Assembly (NCBI RefSeq): GCF_024753285.1
Contig: NZ_JANUGW010000006.1
Coordinates: 186,001 to 250,000, forward strand
Direction: 5' to 3'
DNA: 64,000 bases
From: Massilia pinisoli
GTDB taxonomy: Bacteria > Pseudomonadota > Gammaproteobacteria > Burkholderiales > Burkholderiaceae_D
Shown here in pieces: positions 56,953-64,000 of this stretch. Each line of letters opens with the position of its first letter. Position 1 is the first letter of the stretch. The position numbers and the translations under genes were made by a program. The notes beneath the pieces were generated by a model that ran no database searches, was not told where the DNA came from, and worked only from the letters and a program-made list of their open reading frames with translations.

Positions 56953-56980
56953 CTAAAAGGGATACCTAAAAGGTATCCCC
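56953..56980 (-). terminator. Terminator of the minus-strand operon ending at 57007
   Basis: GGGATACC (56959-56966) pairs with GGTATCCC (56972-56979). On the minus strand TTTTAGTTTC follows. It lies 28 bases past the stop of the 57007 gene and 45 bases past that of the XRE gene. Confidence 0.65.
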
Positions 56981-57006
56981 TCGAAGCACGGCCAAGTAAC
57001 GCTGAC

Positions 57007-57402
57007 TCAACAGATCAGTGCCCTATGGGCCTGCGCAAAGCACAGTTCCTCGGCCCTACGTTTGGTCTCGGGGTCCACGTAGAGATCGAGAACCCTGCAG
57101 TAGGGAAGCCCGACCAGCGCAGCGGCTTCGTCGAACTCTTCCGAATCGGGCTTGACGCCTGCTGCTCTAGCGCATGCTTCCAGCGTGCCGAACAAGCCAT
57201 AACCTTCCTCGGCGAGTGTCATCGTTCTCTGCGCAACAGCCGCAGCTCTCTGTGAGGCCTCATGTACGACGGTGACGCTCTTTCGAGTTATCGAATTCGC
57301 GGGGGAGGCGACAGCGCTTCGAGTGCTCGGGCGTCGCGCTAGGATGACGAAAGCTGGTCTAGCGGGTGGCGTTGAGAAGACGGTGAGGGTCGGCCTAGCC
57401 AT
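57007..57402 (-). CDS. Island protein of unknown function
   Basis: 131 residues. The ATG at 57402 overlaps the end of the upstream gene by 8 bases, so the two are coupled. The N-terminal 40 residues are basic and low in structure (MARPTLTVFSTPPARPAF); the rest has a helical, acidic pattern (LFGTLEACARAAGVKPDSEEFDEAAALVG). No family recognised. Confidence 0.5.
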   Translation of the reverse strand: MARPTLTVFSTPPARPAFVILARRPSTRSAVASPANSITRKSVTVVHEASQRAAAVAQRTMTLAEEGYGLFGTLEACARAAGVKPDSEEFDEAAALVGLPYCRVLDLYVDPETKRRAEELCFAQAHRALIC

Positions 57403-58120
57403 TGTCGCCCTCAGCGATCAGATCATGGTCGATGTCCCGCTCGTACATTGCCAGAGATACGGTGTTGAGTGGATTAGTTTTGCCGGCGTTCCAGGCACGG
57501 ATGGCCAGAACGATGCCCTGAAGGCGCGCATCGCCCAATTTCAAATACTCCTGCACCTTCAGGTAATCGTCCAGGCGCATCGCCGAGGCCAGCTCGACCG
57601 GGCCGACCGGGCGCTCTTTCGTCGGCATGCGGTCCAGCAGGGACAGTACGGCGGCGGCCAGCGGGAAGTTCTTCGTGCTCACTGCAACTTGCGCCATGTG
57701 GCCCATCTCGGCATGTCCGGCGAACTGAAGCTGCTGCAGGTACTCGGTGCGCTTGGGTTCACCGAGGGCGGCGCGACTAAGCACCTTGACGGGACTGTCG
57801 TAGAACGGGCGCTGGTCGGCTAATTGGTTATGTGCTGGGGCGGCGGCCTTCAGCAAGCTGTCGAGCTCTGCCCTGGAGTTATCCTTGATCTGGCCGATGG
57901 CAGCCACGGTCTCGCTCTCGGCGATGCGGACGACGTCGGACGCACTCAGGCTGGCAGCGTTCTTCCAGCGCGTGGCGATCTCGGCCTTGCGGATCGCGAC
58001 GTCGTGATTCAGGCGCTCGATAGTTTTGAGGACACGGGAGTGGAGGGCGTCCAGGGTGGACGCCAGTTCGCCGATCTGTGCGGGGGACAGCAGTGTGGTT
58101 TGGGTGAGTTCAATCTTCAT
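57395..58120 (-). CDS. Island protein of unknown function, helical
   Basis: 241 residues with AAGGAG about 9 bases before the ATG at 58120. The first half is strongly helical with coiled-coil character (STLDALHSRVLKTIERLNHD); the second includes AGHAEMGHMAQVAVSTKNFPLAAAVLSLLDRMP. Soluble. First of a two-gene unit with the 57007 gene. I see no known domain; phage-derived scaffold or accessory proteins can look like this. Confidence 0.6.
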   Translation of the reverse strand: MKIELTQTTLLSPAQIGELASTLDALHSRVLKTIERLNHDVAIRKAEIATRWKNAASLSASDVVRIAESETVAAIGQIKDNSRAELDSLLKAAAPAHNQLADQRPFYDSPVKVLSRAALGEPKRTEYLQQLQFAGHAEMGHMAQVAVSTKNFPLAAAVLSLLDRMPTKERPVGPVELASAMRLDDYLKVQEYLKLGDARLQGIVLAIRAWNAGKTNPLNTVSLAMYERDIDHDLIAEGDNG

Positions 58121-58410
58121 GCTCGTTGGCTCCTTGTGAGGTTTGGGGACCTCCGGCCGCTACGAGCGAATGCATCATGCCTCGATGCGGGTCGACGCCA
58201 GTGCCGACCGGATTGACAACATAGTGTCGTGCGGACAATATCGAGAAAACCAGCGTTGGTGTCCTGCTATTGCGAGCCATTGACAGTCAGGCTGCGAAGC
58301 AGGCGTATGGCCCGGTCACAGGCAGAGTGATGCGTATGCAAAACTCCGCTAAACTTACCAGTGTTAAAGTCCGCTTCTCATAGGGTTATTGTTAATATTA
58401 AGGAAGAAAA

Positions 58411-58893
58411 ATGCGCAAAGAACCATCTGGACACATCTACCGCCATGCAATGCAGTTCTATAAAATGGCAGCTCCAGCTTTTGAAGACAATGCTGTTCTT
58501 GAGGAATGTTCAATGGCGGTTGTGTGCAATTTGGCGCTGTGTTGTGAGCTGTTGCTAAAATGCGCTGATGCCGGTGTGGATGTGCCGTCGTACAAAAAGG
58601 ATGTATTGCTTTCGAATGCGGAAGTATATTCAAATCTAAAGGGTGGCGGTCATGATTTGAAAAAGATGTTTGAACGTATGGATCAGGACATCGCGAAAAG
58701 GCTGTCATCTTTGTACTGTGAAGTGACGGGTAAAGACCTAGCTGCTGATCTTGATAAATGCAAAGACTACTTTGTTCACGCGCGCTATGCTTATGAACTG
58801 CAGAGTACCCACCCTTACAGCATTTCCGATATAAAAAACCTTGTTGATGGTCTAAATCAGGCACTTTGGAAAGGTTGGGGACCGTCTACATAA
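58411..58893 (+). CDS. HEPN-like protein
   Basis: 160 residues. An all-helical protein with AVVCNLALCCELLLKCADAG, then GGGHDLKKMFERMDQ and YFVHARYAYELQ, a layout seen in HEPN-fold proteins (an 'E-L-hh-K' helix, a 'GHDL' segment, and a late helix with Arg/His). The canonical R-x4-6-H RNase motif is not clearly present. HEPN proteins often act in defence, toxin-antitoxin pairs or abortive infection. Base composition is markedly AT-richer than its right-hand neighbours, and it stands alone on the plus strand. Confidence 0.55.
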   Translation: MRKEPSGHIYRHAMQFYKMAAPAFEDNAVLEECSMAVVCNLALCCELLLKCADAGVDVPSYKKDVLLSNAEVYSNLKGGGHDLKKMFERMDQDIAKRLSSLYCEVTGKDLAADLDKCKDYFVHARYAYELQSTHPYSISDIKNLVDGLNQALWKGWGPST

Positions 58894-58969
58894 CTTGTTG
58901 GCGCGGCGTATGCTGCCGTCGAAAGGCCATTTTGCAGGCTCAGGTATCTCTCGACGTGCCCGCAAGTCG

Positions 58970-59215
58970 TTAGCTGCCGTGATTTCCCGTCCCTCCGTAC
59001 TTGCGCATGTCCTCGTACTCGGCGCTCAGACGCGCCCAAGTGCTGACGTCGAGTCTCGGTATAGGACCGATGCACGTCATCTCGGACGCATGTGCTAATG
59101 CGTCGCTTCCCCCGAGCGCAGCCACGGTCTTCGGCGCCGTCTGCTCGAACGCTTTCATGTTGAGTTCGATCTGGCGTGCCCGCTGTAATGCCTGGGCAAT
59201 AGTCATGTTATTCAT
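58970..59215 (-). CDS. Small protein coupled to the terminase-like gene
   Basis: 81 residues, beginning MNNMTIAQALQRARQIELN, in an ATGA overlap with the end of the upstream gene. Soluble, no known domain. Its coupling suggests a role with the small-terminase-like protein, for example as a partner in DNA recognition or packaging redirection, but this is inference. Confidence 0.55.
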   Translation of the reverse strand: MNNMTIAQALQRARQIELNMKAFEQTAPKTVAALGGSDALAHASEMTCIGPIPRLDVSTWARLSAEYEDMRKYGGTGNHGS

Positions 59216-59751
59216 TGGCCAGCTTCCTTGCGCTCTGCGTCGCGCTCCTGGTCGAGGGTCTCGGCGTGCCCGGCGTACCTGGACAGCAGCGAGACAAGCT
59301 GGTCCCGCTCGGCGCTGGGCATACGCAGCAGGGCTTCTGCGTCCAGGCCAGTCTGCTGGTCTTCCAGCTTCACGCGCAGGCGGTCTGCCATCTGCTCGCC
59401 GTATCGGAATTTGAGCATGACCTCCAGGAGCCGGTCCGAGTGTCGCTTCACCGTGAGGGGGCGCTCTTCGCCCGTGCTGGCGTCTTTGGTCATGGCAAGT
59501 TGGCCTTGGTAGACCACAGGCTCGTCCACGCCGATGACAGCGCGTCGGTAGGCCTCGTCTAGGACAGCGTCCAGGGCTACCTCGACGGACTTCTCCCAGC
59601 GGCTGCGAAACTCAGGGTCTTCCTTCTTGTATTCGAATGCGAGGCGACGGGAGATGCCGCATACCTGAGCCGCCTGCTTCGGCGACGCGGTGTCCTCCAG
59701 TACCTGAAGGAACAGCTCCTGCACCTCGGGCGTAAACTTCTTAGCGGCCAT
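59212..59751 (-). CDS. Small-terminase-subunit-like DNA-binding protein
   Basis: 179 residues. The N-terminal HTH (KKFTPEVQELFLQVLEDTASPKQAAQVCGISRRLAFEY) followed by FRSRWEKSVEVALDAVLDEAYRRAV and KRHSDRLLEVMLKFRYGEQ is the pattern of phage small terminases, which recognise pac/cos sites. A C-terminal acidic/charged helix follows. No large terminase is near, as in satellites that redirect a helper phage's packaging motor. Coupled to the 81-residue gene downstream. Confidence 0.72.
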   Translation of the reverse strand: MAAKKFTPEVQELFLQVLEDTASPKQAAQVCGISRRLAFEYKKEDPEFRSRWEKSVEVALDAVLDEAYRRAVIGVDEPVVYQGQLAMTKDASTGEERPLTVKRHSDRLLEVMLKFRYGEQMADRLRVKLEDQQTGLDAEALLRMPSAERDQLVSLLSRYAGHAETLDQERDAERKEAGQ

Positions 59752-60266
59752 GGCCAGCTCCCGAAAAATGGTGTTGAACTTGATCGTGCCGTGTTAGCGC
59801 GCGGGGGCATGCCATTGTTTCTTCATGCGGATCAAGCGCTTAGGGTCAGGTGACCTTCGAATCACCGATTAGAGGGTCGGGCACTACGCGCGTGAGAGAG
59901 AGGTCGGGCGCGCTTCGCGGCGCCAGTCAGGCCCGGTTTCCCGCAATCGTTGCCATGCCTGCCGCGGTCGCCCAGGGTCTTGGCACGTCAGAGCCGTTGT
60001 TGTCCCTCGTTGTCGTGCCCAATCGAGCAAAAGGGATGCGTCGTAAGGCTTGTTACTCTGTTGCTGCTGTTGCGCTCGATTCGCTATAAACCTTCCGATG
60101 ACTACCGTCGCATGTTCGGGTTTTTGTCAAACAGGCTTATTTTTCAGCTTTTAAGAAAGTAAGAGCAACAAGAGCAACAGCACAACAAGCCTTGATCTGT
60201 AAGGCTTTCGGGCACCGCCCCTGCTGCCTGTGGAGAGCAGCAAGAGCAGCGCGTAGCCGAGGTCCG
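59752..60266. other. Non-coding island region, candidate replication origin
   Basis: 515 bases with no convincing gene between the terminase-like and primase genes. It contains a long imperfect inverted repeat (60045-60077 with 60163-60193), short tandem AGAGCAACA copies and an AT-richer core around 60095-60160. This fits an origin placed next to its primase-helicase, but no initiator sites can be proven by eye. Confidence 0.45.
60045..60193. repeat. Imperfect inverted repeat with GCAACA-type words
   Basis: The left arm (60045-60077) begins AAGGCTTGTT and the right arm (60163-60193) ends AACAAGCCTT, an exact 10-bp outer match; the inner parts carry CTGTTGCTGCTG and AGAGCAACAG, which are nearly complementary. 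AGAGCAACA occurs twice in tandem at 60162-60179. The 85-base centre is AT-rich. Confidence 0.6.
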
Positions 60267-62567
60267 CTATTGGCGGAGGTAGCCGCGCCCCTGTTTGCCT
60301 TCGGGACCAGCACGTAGATTGGCCTTGTGCTTCCAGCCAAGATGCTTCTCCATGACCACCTTCAGGCGCTGGGTGTGCTCAGGGCGCTGGTCGCCAGGGC
60401 GAATGCTGAGCGCTTCGCTGAGTAGCGTGGCCGAGTGCACTCGGTCAGGCGGCTCGACCTCCACGATCTCCTTGCCGTCCCAGTTCGTCGAGCGATCCAG
60501 GTAGGCGCGAACAATGTCCACCCACGGGTCGTCAGCAACCCGCTCCTCCTGCTCGACGGCCGCGACGCCCCAGAGCTCCTGCGGCAGCAGAAGCGATTCG
60601 CCCAGTGCCTCCCTGGCCGCAGCCTCTGCCCATAGCTGGTCGCGATCAGCCAAGAGTGCGTCTAGGTCGATCGTGTTGACCTTCACGGGCCAGAAACGGC
60701 GGTTACCTGTCTGGTCCTTGAGGTAGCTCGCCTGGTTAGTGGTCCCGATGAAGATGCACTGGCGGCGCAATTCCTCATGCAGTCGGCCATACGGGCGGCG
60801 AACGTGGTCGATACTGCTCGATACGAATGCCTTGAGGGCCTCGACGCCCGATTTGGACAGGACGGACATTTCCCCCAGTTCGATGATCCAGCGGCCTTGC
60901 AGAGACAGCGGGGCATCCTTCGATTCGGTGTTCCCAATCGGAGAATCTGAGAACCACTCAATGTTGGGCGACAGCGACTTCACGAACGAACTCTTTCCGC
61001 AGCCCTGGGAGCCTTCCAGCACGATAACGTTATCGAACTTGCAGCCGGGCTGCCGGACCCGACGGACCGCCGCAATCAGTACCTTGGCGCCGATCGCCCG
61101 AACGTAGGAATTATCCGTGGCGCCAGCATACTTCACCAGCAGCGTGTCGATGCGAGGCACGCCGTCCCAGGTCAAGCTGGAAAGATAGTCGCGCACCGGG
61201 TGTACCGGATTGTCGCGGGCAAGGGTCAGGACAGCTTCTAGCACGTCCTCCTTACTCCAGTTCATGTCGGTGATCTCGACCAGATATTGGCGGATGCGGC
61301 GCACCACATCGTCATCTAGCCTGCGTCCCACATCGACACTCCAAGGGAGCCTCGCGGCAACGAGATGGACTCCGCAGCCGAATTCGTCGTAGATCAGCCC
61401 CAGCTGACTGTTGATGTGCCTTACCAGCTTAAGGCAGTTGGGAAAGCTGCTTTCGGGCTTGCCGTTCTTCATCCGGCGCAGAGTCGGCAACTGGTCGTCT
61501 TCTTCAACGAAAACTACCTCGAAGTCGTCCTCCGGGGCTACGCGCGCCACCTTGCCGCCGTGCTCCTGCACCACCTTGTGCAGGTACCTTACTGTCACCG
61601 GCCTGGTCGAGGTCGACGTGTGTAGCGAGTCCCAGCGGCGTCCGATGATCCAGCCGTCGTCCGCGTACTTGTCGTCGCCAGTGGACCAGTCGATGAATTC
61701 CTGGCGTCCCTCGCCGGCCGTCGCATGGTGGCAGGCCATCATCAGGTTGAGCCACTCGTCGTGGTCCTGGAAATCTTCCGGGTCGAGCTGCTCGAGCGTC
61801 TCCGCGAGCATCTCAGGCGTCAGCTCGCCGAGTCCGGCAGCGTCTCTGTACGCTCGGGTCGGGCGCCGGATCAGCCTGAGCAGCGAGTCGGGCAACATCG
61901 GCATCTCGCCTAGGGAAGGCGCGAAGTCGTCCCACTCATAGTGCCGGCCGCACGGGTGCACGGACCCGGCCGCGACAACCTGCCTGCCGTACGACTTAAA
62001 CTCGATGCCAGGGAAGTCGTGCAGCGAGTCAAGCAGGGAGACGTCGGCTGGCTTGCGGAACCAGAAGTGGTCGCCGCCAGAACCTGTGATCGTATGGGGC
62101 GCAGTAGACAGATCCAGTCCCGTGGAGGCGACGAATTTGGCTAAGCAGTCGATAGGCTTGCCCGCGTCGTCAGCGCCGAAATTGCGGGGGTCTACGTCCA
62201 GCACCATTACCTCGGCCGAGAGGCGCACGCCGACGTTGGTGTTGAACCTCGCGGCCTTCTCGACGACCTGCCGGCTGTCATAATCCTTAGTGGACCAGGC
62301 CTTGTCTCGCGGACTCTTGCCCCGCGGCTTGCCCTTCATGTCAGTCGCGTCGTAGCGGTGGAGCGGGATCAATTGCAGGCCGTTCTTGATGTAGGTCTCC
62401 AGGTCGTGCGGACGGATGACCCTGGCCGTTACGGAGAATGATGGCGTCGCGCGAGGGGACGAGGTGGCATCATTGACGTCGTAAGCTTCGACGCGAGCCT
62501 CCTCTTCCTTGCATCGCTCTTTGCGCCCTCGGTCTTGTCCACCGTGGGCGTTTTCTTTTTCGACCAT
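60267..62567 (-). CDS. Primase-helicase: Prim-Pol domain plus VirE/D5-type ATPase
   Basis: 766 residues from the ATG at 62567, with AGGAGG about 8 bases upstream inside the preceding gene. Residues about 55-235 are a bifunctional primase/polymerase domain, with catalytic acids in MVLDVDPRN and TGSGGDHFWF. A PriCT-2-like linker (QDHDEWLNLMMACHHATAGE) follows, then a VirE-family helicase with Walker A LEGSQGCGKSS and Walker B-like IIELGEMS. Such fusions replicate plasmids, satellites and integrative elements. The long polar N-terminus is probably disordered. Confidence 0.88.
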   Translation of the reverse strand: MVEKENAHGGQDRGRKERCKEEEARVEAYDVNDATSSPRATPSFSVTARVIRPHDLETYIKNGLQLIPLHRYDATDMKGKPRGKSPRDKAWSTKDYDSRQVVEKAARFNTNVGVRLSAEVMVLDVDPRNFGADDAGKPIDCLAKFVASTGLDLSTAPHTITGSGGDHFWFRKPADVSLLDSLHDFPGIEFKSYGRQVVAAGSVHPCGRHYEWDDFAPSLGEMPMLPDSLLRLIRRPTRAYRDAAGLGELTPEMLAETLEQLDPEDFQDHDEWLNLMMACHHATAGEGRQEFIDWSTGDDKYADDGWIIGRRWDSLHTSTSTRPVTVRYLHKVVQEHGGKVARVAPEDDFEVVFVEEDDQLPTLRRMKNGKPESSFPNCLKLVRHINSQLGLIYDEFGCGVHLVAARLPWSVDVGRRLDDDVVRRIRQYLVEITDMNWSKEDVLEAVLTLARDNPVHPVRDYLSSLTWDGVPRIDTLLVKYAGATDNSYVRAIGAKVLIAAVRRVRQPGCKFDNVIVLEGSQGCGKSSFVKSLSPNIEWFSDSPIGNTESKDAPLSLQGRWIIELGEMSVLSKSGVEALKAFVSSSIDHVRRPYGRLHEELRRQCIFIGTTNQASYLKDQTGNRRFWPVKVNTIDLDALLADRDQLWAEAAAREALGESLLLPQELWGVAAVEQEERVADDPWVDIVRAYLDRSTNWDGKEIVEVEPPDRVHSATLLSEALSIRPGDQRPEHTQRLKVVMEKHLGWKHKANLRAGPEGKQGRGYLRQ

Positions 62568-62569
62568 GG

Positions 62570-62869
62570 TTATGCCTCCTTAGTTGCGAGGCCACGGGAG
62601 GCGAGCATGGCCGCAGCTGCACGCTGGACGCCTTCGCCCATACCCTGTCCCTGCGCGTAGGCTCGCAGATCTTTCAAGCGGTAGCGGATCAGCTTCGGAC
62701 CCACGCGGACGAACTCTGGGCCGCCGCCGTGGCAGCGGTACCAGGATAAGGTGTGGTACTTGAGACGCAGGAAGACTGCGGCCTCTTGGGCGGTCAGCAA
62801 AGCTTCATCTGGAAGTTGGTGCAGCTCGGCCAACTCGGCGGGGGTGAGTCTCTTCGGTTCGTATGCCAT
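62570..62869 (-). CDS. Small HTH protein, AlpA/excisionase-like
   Basis: 99 residues from the ATG at 62869 (MAYEPKRLTPAELAELHQ), with GGAG at an 8-base distance; longer in-frame starts lack one. The core TAQEAAVFLRLKYHTLSWYRCHGGGPEFVRVGPKLIRYR is the MerR-type winged helix of the excisionase/AlpA family, in which a helix is followed by a two-strand wing. Such proteins bend DNA for excision or activate integrase. It lies 2 bases ahead of the primase-helicase gene on the same strand and carries that gene's ribosome-binding site in its 3' end. Confidence 0.82.
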   Translation of the reverse strand: MAYEPKRLTPAELAELHQLPDEALLTAQEAAVFLRLKYHTLSWYRCHGGGPEFVRVGPKLIRYRLKDLRAYAQGQGMGEGVQRAAAAMLASRGLATKEA

Positions 62870-63179
62870 CTCAGCGGCTCCAGTTGGGATTTCCCGACGC
62901 AGCAAGTCACCGCGCGGAGACATCCACAGCCGACTGCCGCAGATCGGACCCAGAACCCCGTTGTCATCCGGGGAGAGTCTCGGCTGTTTAGGCCACCGAA
63001 AGCCGAACGTCGGCTGTTGACGCCGACGAGACATATATTGTCACAGGACTGCGCGCAAGAACATCAACGTTTGCCTCCGTCGTCCAGGTGAGTCCTAGAG
63101 GTCCAAGACGGCTCGGACGGCTCAGCACCCGAACCAAGGCGCCCGAGATCGATACAGGCAGCCTGGCGAGTACGTGCGG
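62870..63179. other. Region between integrase and HTH gene
   Basis: 310 bases. Open frames here lack ribosome-binding sites and overlap shadow frames of the flanking genes. The sequence could hold the promoter of the HTH-primase operon; I see no clear -10/-35 pair and no repeat. Confidence 0.35.
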
Positions 63180-64000
63180 CTACTCCGTAAGCTTTGGTGG
63201 CCAGGTTCCCGGCTCGTGCATAAGGCCGAGCGCGCCCAGGATGTACCGCGACGCCGTCTCTTGATGCTTCGCGAGGTGCTCGACTCCGACGTGGATGTAC
63301 CCCATCGTGACGTTGCCGGCCGCGTGGTTGAGCAGGTACTTCAACTCCAGCAGCGGCACGCCCGCCCTCACGGCCAGTGTCGAGAAGCAGTGACGCAGGG
63401 CATGCCCCGTTAGGCCGTCCAGCTCGTGCTGGGCGACCTCGGCGACGTGGCCCGACTCGGACTCTGCGGGGAACAGCCACCGTGCCTTACGCTGGAGCTT
63501 GGGGCTTTCGTTTAGGCGGTGGCCGAGCAGGTCCACGAGGACGGCAGAGAGGGGCAGGTCGAATGCCCTTGTCGAGCCTCCCTTCGGCTTGGGCACATGC
63601 AGGCGTGCCGCGCAGAGGTCCAGGTCCTCCGGGCGGGCCTCACAGGCCGATGTGCGGCGCATCCCCGTCAGCATCATGAACAGGTGCAGGTCGCGCCTCA
63701 CGGGGTGCAGCCCGAGCACCGCCTTGCCCCACGCCAGCAACCTCTCGGCCTCGACGTCCACCTTCCGACGGCGCAGCCCGTGATAGTCAACGTTGGCGGT
63801 CGGGTTCGGCGGCAGGTCGGGATGCTCACGCAGCCCGCGGTTGTACAGGGCACGGAAAATGCGGAAGACGTTGTCCGCAGACGGCGCGCCGTGCCGCTCA
63901 GTGATCCGACGATGGCGTTCGCGCATGCCAGCACGGTCCGCGCCGAGCTCGGCCAACGGTTTGTCGAGCCAGTCTTCGAGGTACTGCTCGCAGTTGTACC
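63180..64000 (-). CDS. Tyrosine recombinase/integrase (5' partial at window edge)
   Basis: About 273 C-terminal residues; the N-terminus lies beyond base 64000. The catalytic set is visible: Arg in MLTGMRRTSACEA, HALRH (HxxR), the LLNH His and the nucleophile Tyr in VTMGYIH. An SAM-like core-binding region (VFRIFRALYNRGLREH) precedes the catalytic domain. It would insert and, with an excisionase, excise the island. Its position at the far end from tRNA-Thr is unusual if the tRNA is the attachment site. Confidence 0.9.
   Translation of the reverse strand, partial: YNCEQYLEDWLDKPLAELGADRAGMRERHRRITERHGAPSADNVFRIFRALYNRGLREHPDLPPNPTANVDYHGLRRRKVDVEAERLLAWGKAVLGLHPVRRDLHLFMMLTGMRRTSACEARPEDLDLCAARLHVPKPKGGSTRAFDLPLSAVLVDLLGHRLNESPKLQRKARWLFPAESESGHVAEVAQHELDGLTGHALRHCFSTLAVRAGVPLLELKYLLNHAAGNVTMGYIHVGVEHLAKHQETASRYILGALGLMHEPGTWPPKLTE

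Larger units (their letters stand above)
53520..64000. mobile_element. Putative integrative phage-satellite-like island downstream of tRNA-Thr
   Basis: The island holds a tyrosine integrase at the far end, a small HTH protein, a primase-helicase, a small-terminase-like gene, an XRE regulator, a HEPN-like gene and several small unknown genes. No capsid, portal, tail or large terminase gene is present. The 53.6-58.9 kb part is clearly more AT-rich than the chromosome. The left boundary is set at the tRNA because islands often enter tRNA 3' ends; the right end lies outside the window. The leftmost cassette (to about 55.1 kb) could be a separate acquisition. Confidence 0.65.

Noticed and set aside
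63064..63480. Minus-strand 138-codon frame overlapping the integrase
   Set aside because: Arg/Gly-rich shadow of the integrase frame, which has all catalytic residues.

Overview
The window reads as a high-GC betaproteobacterial chromosome, most likely Oxalobacteraceae of the Massilia/Telluria/Duganella type. Pointers are the gene order yebC-purD ... hemF-nadD-rsfS-rlmH-maf-rng, a VPLP-type PEP-CTERM protein, secreted plant-polymer hydrolases and a family of short intergenic palindromes. Genus is inferred from gene content only.

Left part (1-27.6 kb): tRNA hydroxylase trhO, divergent dnaE, a chemoreceptor, an LPS block (GT2 transferase, O-antigen-ligase-like protein, msbA, waaF), a VirK/YbjX-family protein, a glycosidase-reductase fusion (GH1 + RmlD), an acyl-CoA-synthetase-like enzyme and an OFA-family transporter. 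Then comes a tightly overlapping operon: NAD-dependent formate dehydrogenase (beta and alpha subunits), fdhD, and a complete tungstate-type ABC importer tupBCA. A GT9 transferase follows. The operon supplies the enzyme, its sulfur-insertion factor and probably its metal.

Middle (28-53 kb): an exported GH2 glycosidase, then the housekeeping run rng-maf-rlmH-rsfS-nadD-hemF. Between hemF and purD sits an accessory block of two GH74-type proteins, a PEP-CTERM protein and a GH29 fucosidase, consistent with xyloglucan attack. purD, yebC, an EamA transporter, mgsA, a quinone oxidoreductase, a 48-aa membrane protein, a DUF4136 lipoprotein, pepN and fbp follow. Four copies of a GTGGACGG-type palindromic repeat lie between genes; two supply the stop codon of a neighbouring gene.

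Right part (53.2-64 kb): a tRNA-Thr(CGT) gene preceded by a decayed tandem copy of itself, then an accessory island. First comes a two-gene cassette with a Pol-beta-type nucleotidyltransferase motif, bracketed by two very similar terminators. Then come small unknown genes, an XRE regulator with palindromic operators, a HEPN-like protein, a small-terminase-like protein, a primase-helicase, a small HTH/excisionase-like protein and a tyrosine integrase running off the window edge. No capsid, tail or large terminase gene is present, so it looks like a phage satellite (PICI/P4-like) rather than a prophage. This island, especially the nucleotidyltransferase cassette and the HEPN-like gene, is the best candidate for an undescribed system.
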